A stretch of 64,000 bases of DNA from assembly GCA_965224575.1 (NCBI GenBank), contig CBDCZQ010000001.1:62001-126000 (forward strand), written 5' to 3'. The position numbers and the translations under genes were made by a program. The DNA is from QPIN01 sp965224575. Lineage in GTDB: Bacteria; Pseudomonadota; Gammaproteobacteria; Methylococcales; Methylomonadaceae. Below, one piece after another: positions 1-7,928 of the stretch; the stretch's first letter is position 1, and each line of letters starts with the position of its first letter. Under the pieces are notes generated by a model. That model worked only from the letters and a program-made list of their open reading frames with translations, was not told the origin of the DNA and ran no database searches.

Positions 1-1
1 C

Positions 2-229
2 CCTCCTGCGGGTAATTTTAAAACAATTGAAACGTTACAATTTTGCCAAGGTAACCAGCCTTGGTTTGATCTTAATGAAATAGAAATTTATAAAAACATG
101 GAAAATGAGTTTGCTTATTCAAAACAAGAAATTAGTGAAAGATATGGGCAGTTAAGGTTGAGAGTGAAGAAGGATAAAGTAACTCAATGGTCTTATCATC
201 ATTTTTTAGGAGTGTTTAATGAAAGATAA
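2..229 (+). CDS. cas3: Cas3 (type I-F Cas2-3), C-terminal end, partial
   Basis: An open frame enters from the left edge and ends at TAA 227-229, giving about 75 residues that finish ...HHFLGVFNER. I assign it to the type I-F Cas2-Cas3 nuclease-helicase because that gene precedes csy1 in I-F operons and because the stop codon overlaps the csy1 start by 11 bp, a tight operon junction. The helicase, HD nuclease and Cas2 domains lie outside the window, so the call rests on context and the residue style of the tail (for example PWFDLNEIEIY) rather than on catalytic motifs. If correct, it degrades DNA after recruitment by the Csy surveillance complex. Confidence 0.75.
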   Translation, partial: PPAGNFKTIETLQFCQGNQPWFDLNEIEIYKNMENEFAYSKQEISERYGQLRLRVKKDKVTQWSYHHFLGVFNER

Positions 230-1874
230 AGTATTAGTTGATGAGTTTGTTGACCTTATAGACGGTTATAAGATTACCAAAATTGATGATTTAATTAAAA
301 AGATTAAGTCGTACTTAAGCAGTTTAAGCATCAGTGACAGCAAAGAATTTGAGAAAGCATATTCAAATGCATTAGAGCCTGTTTTTTTGGATGCTTTAAA
401 AGATCAGTTAACGGAAATGTATGATTTTAATTTTCCCCAAGCCTTTATCGAGTGGCAAGAGGAACAAAAAAGCGAACAATATAAATCTCAAAGCTTAAGA
501 ACTAAGGTTGCCAATAAAGTAAAAAAAGAAATTACGGGTCAAAATACTAAGGAAAGCGTTAAACGAGTATTAAATCATTACAAACTAAGGTATGACTTAA
601 ATACAGCTATTGAAACTGTTACACAAGGTTTGAATGATGAGCTAGTTCAAATTATTGTAGAGCAACAAGTAATATGGGAACAGCAACTTGATGAGATTAA
701 TGAAAAATACGATTATGCAAATTGGCTAGACTGGGCAAGTAGTCATGCAACAAATGTTAGTTTTGCTACCCATATTGCCAAGCTAACTCATTCAGGGATT
801 AGTGGTGCAAGTAATGTTTATTTTGATAGTGCAGGTGCGGAGGGTTATTTATCCACATCTACATTAAAGAATAAAGAAATAGAAATTAGCCAGACTAATA
901 ATGCACTTGCACCTATCGGTAAATTATTACAATTAAAAGGCAATGAAGAGTCACTAAGTGAGCAATTAAAAGAAGGTGACCTCGCTGTTTTTGAAAAGTT
1001 TGCTAAAAATGATGAACAGTTAACTCAATGGAAAAATGGCTTTGAGGCTGTGTTTAAAGAAAAAGAGGTAGCAACTCATTATTTAGCAAAACAGCTCTAT
1101 TTTCCTATAAGTAATAATGATCAAGCGTGTGATGAAAAAAACTATCATTTAATTAACCCTATGGTGTCATCAAGCCTTGACCAATCTGTATTCGATAAAA
1201 TAAATTTTGTGAAATATAGCAAAGAAATGACTGAGGTCAGAAAACAGAAAAGAGAAGGGAAGTTTCATCAAGACATTCAAATATCACACCCTAATTTAGC
1301 CGCTTTAAAGGTGACAGCAAGTAATCATGGCAATGCATCACCTCTTAATGGAAAACGAAGTGGAAAGCGTTATTTATTACCCTCAATGCCACCCACTTGG
1401 CAAATAATACAAGCACCTCCTCTCAATCAGAAAACACTTTTCTCTGGTGAATTTGAAAAAAGAGCGTGGAAATCAACTAAAGAATTACAGAAATACCTTA
1501 TCAAATTGCAAAATAAAGAGTTTGGTAATAAAGCCATTCGGGATCATGTTAAGCAACAGATCAATAATGTGATCAACATTTTATTTGACTATGCTATAGA
1601 AATTCAGGATATGCCATCTAATTGGAGCGAGAATTCAAAATTGAAAGAAGCACATGCGCTATGGCTTGATAATGGTAAAGAAGATCAAACTTTCCAAGAA
1701 AAAAGAAAAAGCGGTCAGTGGCAAGATGAGGTATGTCAGGACTTTGGATTATGGATGAACAGTAAATTAAGTAATAAGGATATGAAACTAGTGCTATTTG
1801 AAAAAAACAAATGGGCTAAGCTTTTGAAAAACCGCCTTAGTTTATTCGATAAGGGATGGGAGGAAAACAAGTGA
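219..1874 (+). CDS. csy1: Cas8f (Csy1), large subunit of the type I-F surveillance complex
   Basis: A 551-residue protein. The segment around residues 165-200 (WLDWASSHA, THIAKLTHSGISG), the KQLYFP motif and RYLLPSMPPTWQ near residue 385 match the Csy1 family I know from Pseudomonas. Csy1 pairs with Csy2 at the crRNA 5' end and recognises the PAM. The start ATG lies 6 bases after AGGAG (208-212). The protein is longer than the roughly 430 residues of the Pseudomonas protein. The surplus is N-terminal, about 115 residues of mostly charged helix before the conserved core. The stop TGA (1872-1874) overlaps the GTG start of csy2, which suggests translational coupling. Confidence 0.93.
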   Translation: MKDKVLVDEFVDLIDGYKITKIDDLIKKIKSYLSSLSISDSKEFEKAYSNALEPVFLDALKDQLTEMYDFNFPQAFIEWQEEQKSEQYKSQSLRTKVANKVKKEITGQNTKESVKRVLNHYKLRYDLNTAIETVTQGLNDELVQIIVEQQVIWEQQLDEINEKYDYANWLDWASSHATNVSFATHIAKLTHSGISGASNVYFDSAGAEGYLSTSTLKNKEIEISQTNNALAPIGKLLQLKGNEESLSEQLKEGDLAVFEKFAKNDEQLTQWKNGFEAVFKEKEVATHYLAKQLYFPISNNDQACDEKNYHLINPMVSSSLDQSVFDKINFVKYSKEMTEVRKQKREGKFHQDIQISHPNLAALKVTASNHGNASPLNGKRSGKRYLLPSMPPTWQIIQAPPLNQKTLFSGEFEKRAWKSTKELQKYLIKLQNKEFGNKAIRDHVKQQINNVINILFDYAIEIQDMPSNWSENSKLKEAHALWLDNGKEDQTFQEKRKSGQWQDEVCQDFGLWMNSKLSNKDMKLVLFEKNKWAKLLKNRLSLFDKGWEENK

Positions 1875-2865
1875 ATAGCTATATCACATTAAGTCATATT
1901 CAAGTGCAAAGCGCGAATTGTGTTGCAGGTATAACCTATGGTTTCCCTGCAATTACCAGTTTTTTAGGTTTTGTACATGCTTTATCAAGAAAGCTACAGA
2001 AATCAAATGGTATTACGCTAGATGGGTGTGCGGTTATTGCACATCAGCACCAATTGCTAACATACAAAACAGATAGCTACAGTGATGCTTATTTTAGTCA
2101 AACAAAAAACCCTGCAGCTGGGCAATATCAGCAGAAAAATATAGGCTCAACGCCACCTGTTATTGAAGAAGGGAAAATGCACTTAACCGTCTCTTTGGTT
2201 ATAGAGTGCCAAGGGTTTAGCGGTACAGATGGTGATAAGAAAGACTTAGAGAAACACATAAGGAATCTGTGCTTTACTCATCGTTTGGCGGGCGGAGTGA
2301 TAACGAATATTAAAGGTGTTATCTATGAGAATATTCAAGATGACAATGCTTTTTACCAATGTCGCCGTCGATTAATGCCTGGTTTTGTTTTGATGGATAG
2401 AAGTCAGTATTTAAACGAGCATTTATCCGTACTTAAACAAGACAATCCAAAGGCTGAAATGCTTGATGCGTGGCTTGATTTTTGTTCTATAAAATATAAG
2501 GCAGAAGCACAGCTTGATGACGATGAAGTTTTATCAAATAAACCAAAGCCCAATGGGATTATATTAAAAAACCCAATTCAGGCTATTTGGTTTCTATCAC
2601 TACTGGCTATCAAGCCATTTCTAAAGTGTATCCTGCTGGAAAAGTAAAAAACAGTAGAGATCAAGAAACGCCATTTTGCTTTACCGAAGCAGTTTATGGC
2701 ATAGGGGAGTGGTTAAGTCCTCATCATTTAACAAGTTTGGATAGTGCTATATGGCGCTATCATTATGAGCAAGAACGTTATTATTTATGTAAGCAAGAAA
2801 TAGTAAGTGATAACGATAAACTAGAATTAACAGACGATATTGACGAATTGTTTTTTGAAGATTAG
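1871..2865 (+). CDS. csy2: Cas5f (Csy2), interrupted by a -1 frameshift
   Basis: Csy2 binds the crRNA 5' handle together with Csy1. I choose GTG 1871 because GGGAGG (1858-1863) lies 7 bases upstream and the GTG overlaps the csy1 stop. The first frame (…ITYGFPAITSFLGFVHAL…) runs to 2647 but stops resembling Csy2 after about 2570. The family C-terminus (TTGYQAISKVYPAGKVKNSRD, then ETPFCFTEAVYGIGEW) continues in the -1 frame to TAG at 2865. Joined at A-run 2566-2571 they give about 331 residues, the normal Csy2 length. The junction reads ttA-AAA-AAC, a canonical -1 slippery heptamer. The frameshift is either programmed, a real one-base loss from A7, or a sequencing error. Confidence 0.88.
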
Positions 2866-2875
2866 GGGATCTACA

Positions 2876-3916
2876 ATGACTAAAAATACTACTAAATTTG
2901 AAACCCCAACGATTTTATCTTTTGAAGCAAAATTGCTTTGTTCAGATGCTGTAATGCATTCGGGTAATTGGCAAGAGATAAAGAACGCTGAAAAATGGCA
3001 GCCTATAAAAATAGAAGAGAAATTTGTTAGAGGCACTAAATCTCACTGGCAAGCTGGCGGCAGTGAAGAGCATAAAGATCATGCAAAATTTTTACAAGAT
3101 ATTGCTCAAGCAAACCCTCAAACAGTGGATAATGCTGCACTGCCATTTGATGCCGATACGTTAAAAATTAGTTGGACATTAAGAGTGTTAGGGAACTTAA
3201 CACAGTCATCTGCTTGTAATAATCCTGAATATGATAAAAAGTTAAGTGGGTTAATTAAAAATTATGCTGAAGAGCATAAATTTGATGAGTTAGCTAAACG
3301 TTATGCTATCAATATTGCTAATGGACGTTTTTTATGGCGAAACCGCGTTGGTGCCGATGAAGTTAAGATACTAGTTTATCTTGATGGAGAACAAGAACCT
3401 CTTAAATTTAATGCTTATGACTTTACATTGTCTAATTTTGATGGAAATAGTGAGGATATTAATAAATTAGCGAATGCGATTAAAGAAGGGCTTAGTGATA
3501 CTACAGGTGAAAAATTTACTTTTATTAAAGTAGTCGCTTTTTCAAAATTAGGCAATGGTCAGCAGGTATACCCTTCACAAGATATGAATATGGAAAAAAG
3601 CGATAAAGTTTTATATAAATTAAATGCTAAAACAGAGACAGAAGTAGCAGCAATGCACTCCCAAAAAATTGGCAATGCAATTCGTACTATTGATAATTGG
3701 CACTCTAAAGCTGATAAATCAGGGCCAATAGCTGTAGAGCCTTATGGCTCTGTTACGGTAAGGGGGCAAGCATATCGTCCTTTAAATAACGGTTCATTTT
3801 ATAAAGTGCTTGAAAGTTGGATGAATGATAAAGAGCCAACGGATTCAGAAAAGCATTATATGATGGCTACGCTAATTCGAGGCGGTGTTTTTAGTGGTGA
3901 AACAAAAAAGAAATAA
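2876..3916 (+). CDS. csy3: Cas7f (Csy3), backbone subunit of the type I-F complex
   Basis: A 346-residue Csy3, present as six copies along the crRNA in known I-F complexes. Motifs match the Pseudomonas protein closely: ADTLKISWTLRVLGNLTQSS, RFLWRNRVGADEV, HSQKIGNAIRTIDNW, GPIAVEPYGSVT and LIRGGVF at the C-terminus. I place the start at ATG 2876, preceded by AGGGGA at good spacing, rather than at the upstream in-frame ATG 2840, which lies inside csy2 and adds 12 unconserved residues. It starts 10 bases after the csy2 stop. The reading frame is intact. Confidence 0.96.
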   Translation: MTKNTTKFETPTILSFEAKLLCSDAVMHSGNWQEIKNAEKWQPIKIEEKFVRGTKSHWQAGGSEEHKDHAKFLQDIAQANPQTVDNAALPFDADTLKISWTLRVLGNLTQSSACNNPEYDKKLSGLIKNYAEEHKFDELAKRYAINIANGRFLWRNRVGADEVKILVYLDGEQEPLKFNAYDFTLSNFDGNSEDINKLANAIKEGLSDTTGEKFTFIKVVAFSKLGNGQQVYPSQDMNMEKSDKVLYKLNAKTETEVAAMHSQKIGNAIRTIDNWHSKADKSGPIAVEPYGSVTVRGQAYRPLNNGSFYKVLESWMNDKEPTDSEKHYMMATLIRGGVFSGETKKK

Positions 3917-3927
3917 GAGGGTGAAAT

Positions 3928-4527
3928 ATGAAATATTATCTAGACATCACCTTATTGCCCAATGCAGAAGCCAACTTGGGTTTTCTTTGGCAAAAAGTTT
4001 ATCAGCAAATTCATTTAGCCTTAGTGGAAAATAAAATAGCCAAAAATGAATCGGCTATTGCAGTTTCTTTTCCTAATTATAAAGATAAAGAGTTTCCACT
4101 GGGTGATAAGGTTCGATTATTTGCTGATGAAGAAAAGCTATTAAAACAACTTAATATTGAAAAATGGTTATCTCGGTTATCTGATTACACCCATTTAAAA
4201 CCTATCAAAACAGTGCCAGAGACAGTTAATCAATTTGCACGATTTAAACGTAAACAATTTAAAAGTAATCTTTTAAAAGAAGCAAAGAGAAGAGCAGAAT
4301 ATAAAAATGAATCGTTAGATACAGCACTAGAGCATTTTAAACACTATGAAACAAAAAATTCACTTCCGTACATCAATATGACTAGTTTATCTATGGATAA
4401 AGGCAGTCCTGCCATCTCCAATAGGCATTTTAAGCTAATTATTGATCGAGAGATTCTTGAAGAACCAGAACAAGGTGCATTTGATTGTTATGGGCTAAGT
4501 AAAACCGCTTCAATCCCGTGGTTTTAA
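3928..4527 (+). CDS. cas6f: Cas6f (Csy4), crRNA-processing endoribonuclease
   Basis: A 199-residue Csy4. It cleaves the pre-crRNA at the base of the repeat hairpin and stays bound to the crRNA 3' stem. The N-terminus MKYYLDITLLPN and the C-terminus DCYGLSKTASIPWF are family signatures. His29 (in QIHLALV) aligns with the catalytic His29 of the Pseudomonas enzyme. The gene begins 11 bases after csy3 with a GAGGGTG ribosome site. The array at 7497 has the CTGCC-N5-GGCAG hairpin this family recognises, so enzyme and array belong together although an IS and a toxin-antitoxin pair now separate them. Confidence 0.95.
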   Translation: MKYYLDITLLPNAEANLGFLWQKVYQQIHLALVENKIAKNESAIAVSFPNYKDKEFPLGDKVRLFADEEKLLKQLNIEKWLSRLSDYTHLKPIKTVPETVNQFARFKRKQFKSNLLKEAKRRAEYKNESLDTALEHFKHYETKNSLPYINMTSLSMDKGSPAISNRHFKLIIDREILEEPEQGAFDCYGLSKTASIPWF

Positions 4528-4532
4528 TTTGA

Positions 4533-4561
4533 TTAAAAATTATGTAGCAATCTGCTACAAT
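4533..4561 (+). promoter_or_regulatory. Probable toxin-antitoxin promoter with operator palindrome
   Basis: The palindrome TGTAGCA-N3-TGCTACA (4543-4559) lies 35 bases upstream of the antitoxin start. Its right arm overlaps a plausible -10 hexamer TACAAT (4556-4561), with TTAAAA (4533-4538) at 17-bp spacing as a weak -35. An inverted repeat over the -10 is the usual layout for autorepression by a DNA-binding antitoxin. The sites are read from sequence; the function is inferred. Confidence 0.55.
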
Positions 4562-4593
4562 AAAGTCAGGTTAATAATTAATAGGATTTAAAC

Positions 4594-5010
4594 ATGGCAA
4601 AATCAGCATCTCCAATTCGCTTACAAGCTGAGTTGATGCAAGCGGCAGAATCGACGGCTAAGCGGTTTCACCGTAGTACGGCAGAACAGATTGAATATTG
4701 GGCTGATCTGGGGCGTTCTGTTTCATCAACTTTAGACCCTGATGTATTGCTGTCAGTTTTATCAGGATTGACAATAATAAAAACAGAACCCGTCATTAGC
4801 TCTCCCATTGACCCTGCTGAAGTCTTTAAGGCATTGGAAAATGACCGACACACTGGACTGTTACATAATAGTGTGGCAAGTGCTACGACTAGTTATCAAG
4901 CATCCACAAAACACCTTGGGCTATTAGAACAAGTAGACCAAGATGGAAACATAACACTGGGTGAATTTAAAAATGGACAATTTATTGCCTTAAGCAGCGT
5001 CGCATCCTGA
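4594..5010 (+). CDS. ParD-like antitoxin of a type II toxin-antitoxin pair
   Basis: A 138-residue protein. Its N-terminus (SASPIRLQAELMQAAESTAK, then RFHRSTAEQIEYWADLGR) matches the ribbon-helix-helix-like ParD antitoxin family often paired with zeta-type toxins. Residues 1-50 should bind DNA and repress the operon. The C-terminal part should contact the toxin. One base separates its TGA (5008-5010) from the toxin ATG at 5012. The upstream palindrome at 4543-4559 fits autoregulation. Family assignment is by motif recognition. Which class of antitoxin fold occupies the C-terminal half is not clear from sequence. Confidence 0.78.
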   Translation: MAKSASPIRLQAELMQAAESTAKRFHRSTAEQIEYWADLGRSVSSTLDPDVLLSVLSGLTIIKTEPVISSPIDPAEVFKALENDRHTGLLHNSVASATTSYQASTKHLGLLEQVDQDGNITLGEFKNGQFIALSSVAS

Positions 5011-5011
5011 A

Positions 5012-5593
5012 ATGAGCAAACAACTTTGGTTGCTTACAGGGGGTAACGGTGCTGGGAAAAGTACATTTTACAAAACACGACTTGAGCCTCTTGGAATACC
5101 TTTTGTAAATGCAGATATACTAGCCAAACAGTTATACCCAGACCAACCGGAACAGCATAGTTATGAAGCAGCAAAAATAGCTGAAACAATGCGAATGCAA
5201 CTCTTACAACAAGGGCGTACCTTCTGTTTTGAAACAGTGTTTTCACATCCTTCAAAAATCGACTTCGTTGCTAAGGCTAAGGCATTGGGGTATGAAATTG
5301 TTCTGGTTTTTATTCACCTGGATTTAGTTTCTCTTAATCAGGCGCGTGTTGCTCAACGTGTAAGTAAAGGAGGGCATTATGTACCTGAAGATAAAGTAAG
5401 TAGTCGAATCCCCCGTACTTTACAGAATATTCAACAGACCTTTCCACTGTGCGATCATTGTTATTTATTGGATAACTCACGGCTTGATAACCCTTTTCAA
5501 CAGATTGCGGTATTAAACCATGGATTGATAACACTAAAAAAAGAACCATTATCAGAATGGGCACGGAAGTTGTTGGTAGATTTTTTGGGTTAA
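5012..5593 (+). CDS. Zeta-toxin family P-loop kinase
   Basis: A 193-residue protein beginning MSKQLWLLTGGNGAGKSTFY. The Walker A motif GGNGAGKS is at residues 9-16, followed by PFVNADILAK and FCFETVFSHP, both typical of the zeta toxin/AAA_33 family. Zeta toxins phosphorylate UDP-N-acetylglucosamine and block cell-wall synthesis. It follows the antitoxin by one base and is clearly co-transcribed. Its location between cas6f and the array suggests an addiction module that stabilises the CRISPR locus, though chance insertion is also possible. The C-terminus is intact, with no disabling mutation seen. Confidence 0.82.
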   Translation: MSKQLWLLTGGNGAGKSTFYKTRLEPLGIPFVNADILAKQLYPDQPEQHSYEAAKIAETMRMQLLQQGRTFCFETVFSHPSKIDFVAKAKALGYEIVLVFIHLDLVSLNQARVAQRVSKGGHYVPEDKVSSRIPRTLQNIQQTFPLCDHCYLLDNSRLDNPFQQIAVLNHGLITLKKEPLSEWARKLLVDFLG

Positions 5594-5702
5594 AAATACT
5601 TTGTTTGACCCAAGTTTTTTTTGCTCTTTAACAATTCATGTAAATCAATAGGTTATAAAGTGGTGAAAAATTATTGGTATTTAATTAAAAAAACACCTAA
5701 GT
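5594..5702 (+). promoter_or_regulatory. Left part of the CRISPR leader, with an IHF-type site
   Basis: AT-rich DNA between the zeta toxin and the IS. It contains AATCAATAGGTTA (5643-5655), an exact fit to the IHF consensus WATCAANNNNTTR. IHF bending of the leader is required for spacer acquisition in several type I systems. The stretch ends exactly at the AAGT target duplication of the IS. The other part of the presumed leader (7457-7496) lies beyond the IS, next to the first repeat. That this is the leader is inferred from position, composition and array orientation. Confidence 0.6.
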
Positions 5703-7456
5703 AGAGTCTACTCAGAAACCACAACGCATTGATAATATTAATATATTAGTCTATTTATGATAAAATAGTGCACGGAAAAACAGATAAACGACTCAAAACC
5801 TGTGCACCTATGATCCGAACCTGTAGCTCGAAACAACTCACTCTAGCAGAATTTGACTGGCCTTTTGACACGGCTCTAGATAAACACAATCGCTGGGTAA
5901 AAATGAGTCAATGCATTCCCTGGGATGACTTAGCAGAGGGTTATTATCAAGGGCTTTCGGCAGACACAGGGCGTCCAGCCAAGGATGCACGCTGCGTCAT
6001 CGGTGCAGTGATCATAAAACACAAGCTAAGCCTTTCTGATATTGAAACGGTTCAGCAAATTCAAGAAAACCCTTATATGCAATTTTTTGTAGGATTTGCC
6101 AGTTTTCAGGCGGAACCACCCTTTGCGCCTTCATTACTCGTTGATATTAGAAAACGCATGGGAGCATCCGTTTTTGAAGTATTCGAGCAAGCGATTATTA
6201 ACGCACATGATGGCGAAAAGGAAAAAAGTCAGGCTAAAGCAGACCTAGAATCAGACCCCTCATCGCAGATCAATAGCAAAGAAAACGAAGATGATTCATT
6301 GCAAGGAAACGTAGAAGACGAAGCGAAATCTGATTCACAAGAAATAGAAATAGGAAATTCAAAAGAAATTGACACACATCAAGGCAAACTGATTCTTGAT
6401 GCCACTGTGGTTGAGCAAGCCATCCGTTATCCAACAGACCTTAACCTACTCAATGAAGCGCGTGAGTTCAGTGAGAAAATCATTGATTTCCTTTATTTAG
6501 AAACAACGCTGGATAAGAAGCCACGTACCTATCGAGAAAAGGCACGATCTGCTTTTTTATCGATCGTCAAACAAAAACGTCCTGGCAGGAAAAAACTACG
6601 CCGAGGAATAAAACAACAACTGCAATATCTTCGCCGTAACCTGAGACATATTGAACAACTCCTGACATACTGGCCTGAAGGCACAGAACTTCCATTACCT
6701 CGCTGGTTACTCTATCGCTACTGGGTGATTCAACACCTCTATGAACAGCAATGGGCAATGTATACCACTAAAACTCGTCGTTGTGATAATAGAATCGTCA
6801 GTATCAGCCAACCTTATGTACGCCCCATCATTCGAGGCAAACAAAACAAGGTGGTTGAATTTGGCGCTAAACTCAGTGTCAGCCTAACAGATGATGGGTT
6901 TTCTCGTGTAGATCATTTGCGCTGGGATGCTTTTCATGAAGGGTTGGATTTAACATCACAAGTTGAACACTATCATCAGCGAACGGGCTATTACCCAGAA
7001 AAGATCTTGGCAGACCCACTTTATGGCACGCGAGAAAACCGGAATTATCTTAAAAGCAAAGGCATCCACTTTGCGGGAAAACCACTCGGTCGACCCAAGA
7101 AAGAGACAGAAGACAACCGGGAAGAACTCAAACAACTCAAAGCACAACGAAGAGCAGATTATCTACAACGGATACCCATTGAAGGCAAATTTGGCCAAGG
7201 CAAGAATGGCTATCGACTGAATTATATTAGAGCCAAGCGTGCAGATACCTCACTGGCATGGATCAATAGCATATTCTTGGTGATGAACCTATTGATCCTG
7301 GAAAGGATCTTTTTTGCCTGTCGTAAAAGCAGTCAAATCAGAGATATATTGTCGTTAAAACAAATTGAAAAAATATTATGTTGTCAGATGCAGAGAATTT
7401 TTCAATTTTTTGGCCAGTTTTGTAAAAAACTCGTGCTGATTTACTGAGCAGACTCT
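5703..7456 (+). mobile_element. Insertion sequence with IS5/IS1182-type DDE transposase
   Basis: The ends are AGAGTCTACTCAG (5703-5715) and, reverse-complemented on the right, AGAGTCTGCTCAG (7444-7456): 12 of 13 identical, starting at the same base. Both ends are flanked by AAGT (5699-5702 and 7457-7460), a 4-bp target duplication. The element is 1754 bp and carries one intact transposase gene. The clean duplication and intact frame suggest a fairly recent insertion. It separates the CRISPR leader from the array by about 1.75 kb. Confidence 0.85.
5768..7447 (+). CDS. DDE transposase, IS5/IS1182-like
   Basis: A transposase of up to 559 residues. The N-terminal part (DDLAEGYYQGLSADTGRPAK, then VIGAVIIKHKLSLSDIETVQ) is the DUF772-type domain of IS5/IS1182-like transposases. 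A low-complexity acidic linker lies around residues 155-200. The C-terminal DDE part has ILDATVV, ILADPLYGTREN and RIPIEGKFGQGKNGY as likely D, D and E motifs. GTG 5768 gives the longest frame; ATG 5810 is an alternative start 14 codons in. The stop lies inside the right inverted repeat. No frame damage is visible, so the element may still be active. Confidence 0.88.
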   Translation: MHGKTDKRLKTCAPMIRTCSSKQLTLAEFDWPFDTALDKHNRWVKMSQCIPWDDLAEGYYQGLSADTGRPAKDARCVIGAVIIKHKLSLSDIETVQQIQENPYMQFFVGFASFQAEPPFAPSLLVDIRKRMGASVFEVFEQAIINAHDGEKEKSQAKADLESDPSSQINSKENEDDSLQGNVEDEAKSDSQEIEIGNSKEIDTHQGKLILDATVVEQAIRYPTDLNLLNEAREFSEKIIDFLYLETTLDKKPRTYREKARSAFLSIVKQKRPGRKKLRRGIKQQLQYLRRNLRHIEQLLTYWPEGTELPLPRWLLYRYWVIQHLYEQQWAMYTTKTRRCDNRIVSISQPYVRPIIRGKQNKVVEFGAKLSVSLTDDGFSRVDHLRWDAFHEGLDLTSQVEHYHQRTGYYPEKILADPLYGTRENRNYLKSKGIHFAGKPLGRPKKETEDNREELKQLKAQRRADYLQRIPIEGKFGQGKNGYRLNYIRAKRADTSLAWINSIFLVMNLLILERIFFACRKSSQIRDILSLKQIEKILCCQMQRIFQFFGQFCKKLVLIY

Positions 7457-7496
7457 AAGTAACTGTTGTAACTATTTTTTTGTGCTTTATACTTGT
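7457..7496 (+). promoter_or_regulatory. Residual leader between IS and first CRISPR repeat
   Basis: Only 40 bp separate the right end of the IS from the first repeat. The stretch is T-rich and begins with the AAGT duplication. It is too short to hold the IHF site and full promoter expected of a type I-F leader, which are on the other side of the IS. Array transcription now probably depends on readthrough or on outward transcription from the IS. Confidence 0.5.
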
Positions 7497-7885
7497 ATTC
7501 ACTGCCGCACAGGCAGCTTAGAAACTTGGTGTGCGTGAGGGGTCAAGCTTTACATTATTCACTGCCGCACAGGCAGCTTAGAAATAGAAATCAAAAGAAC
7601 CCTGATGATGTTGATACATTCACTGCCGCACAGGCAGCTTAGAAAAGCTTAGCTGTTGCAAAGTTTCCCGTTCGGTAATTCACTGCCGCACAGGCAGCTT
7701 AGAAATCTGTAAATCGCTCGTTGCCATCATCACGCATATTCACTGCCGCACAGGCAGCTTAGAAACCCGACGGAGGGGATAATTATTTTCAGCCTGAATT
7801 CACTGCCGCACAGGCAGCTTAGAAATTGTACTGCTAAACAAGTCCATTGCGTATTGCATTCACTGCCGCACAGGCAGCTTAGAAA
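7497..7885 (+). CRISPR. Type I-F CRISPR array, 7 repeats and 6 spacers
   Basis: Seven identical 28-bp repeats start at 7497, 7557, 7618, 7678, 7738, 7798 and 7858. Each contains the CTGCC-GCACA-GGCAG hairpin and ends GCTTAGAAA, the standard I-F repeat, but with A instead of the usual G as first base in all seven copies. Spacers are 32, 33, 32, 32, 32 and 32 bp. Repeat orientation indicates transcription on the + strand, the same direction as the cas genes, with the leader side at the IS. No degenerate terminal repeat is seen: unique DNA follows the seventh repeat, and the rnfC-like gene ends 43 bp later. I did not recognise any spacer target. Confidence 0.98.
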
Positions 7886-7928
7886 ACAAAGGTGTTGGGG
7901 ATGTTATCATTTCCTACAAATGTAAATC

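Noticed and set aside
2840..2875. Upstream ATG for csy3
   Set aside because: It lies inside csy2, lacks a ribosome site and adds residues absent from the family; ATG 2876 fits better.
7886..7917. Possible seventh spacer after the last repeat
   Set aside because: It is 32 bp from the last repeat to the trailing DNA, but no following repeat, even degenerate, is present.
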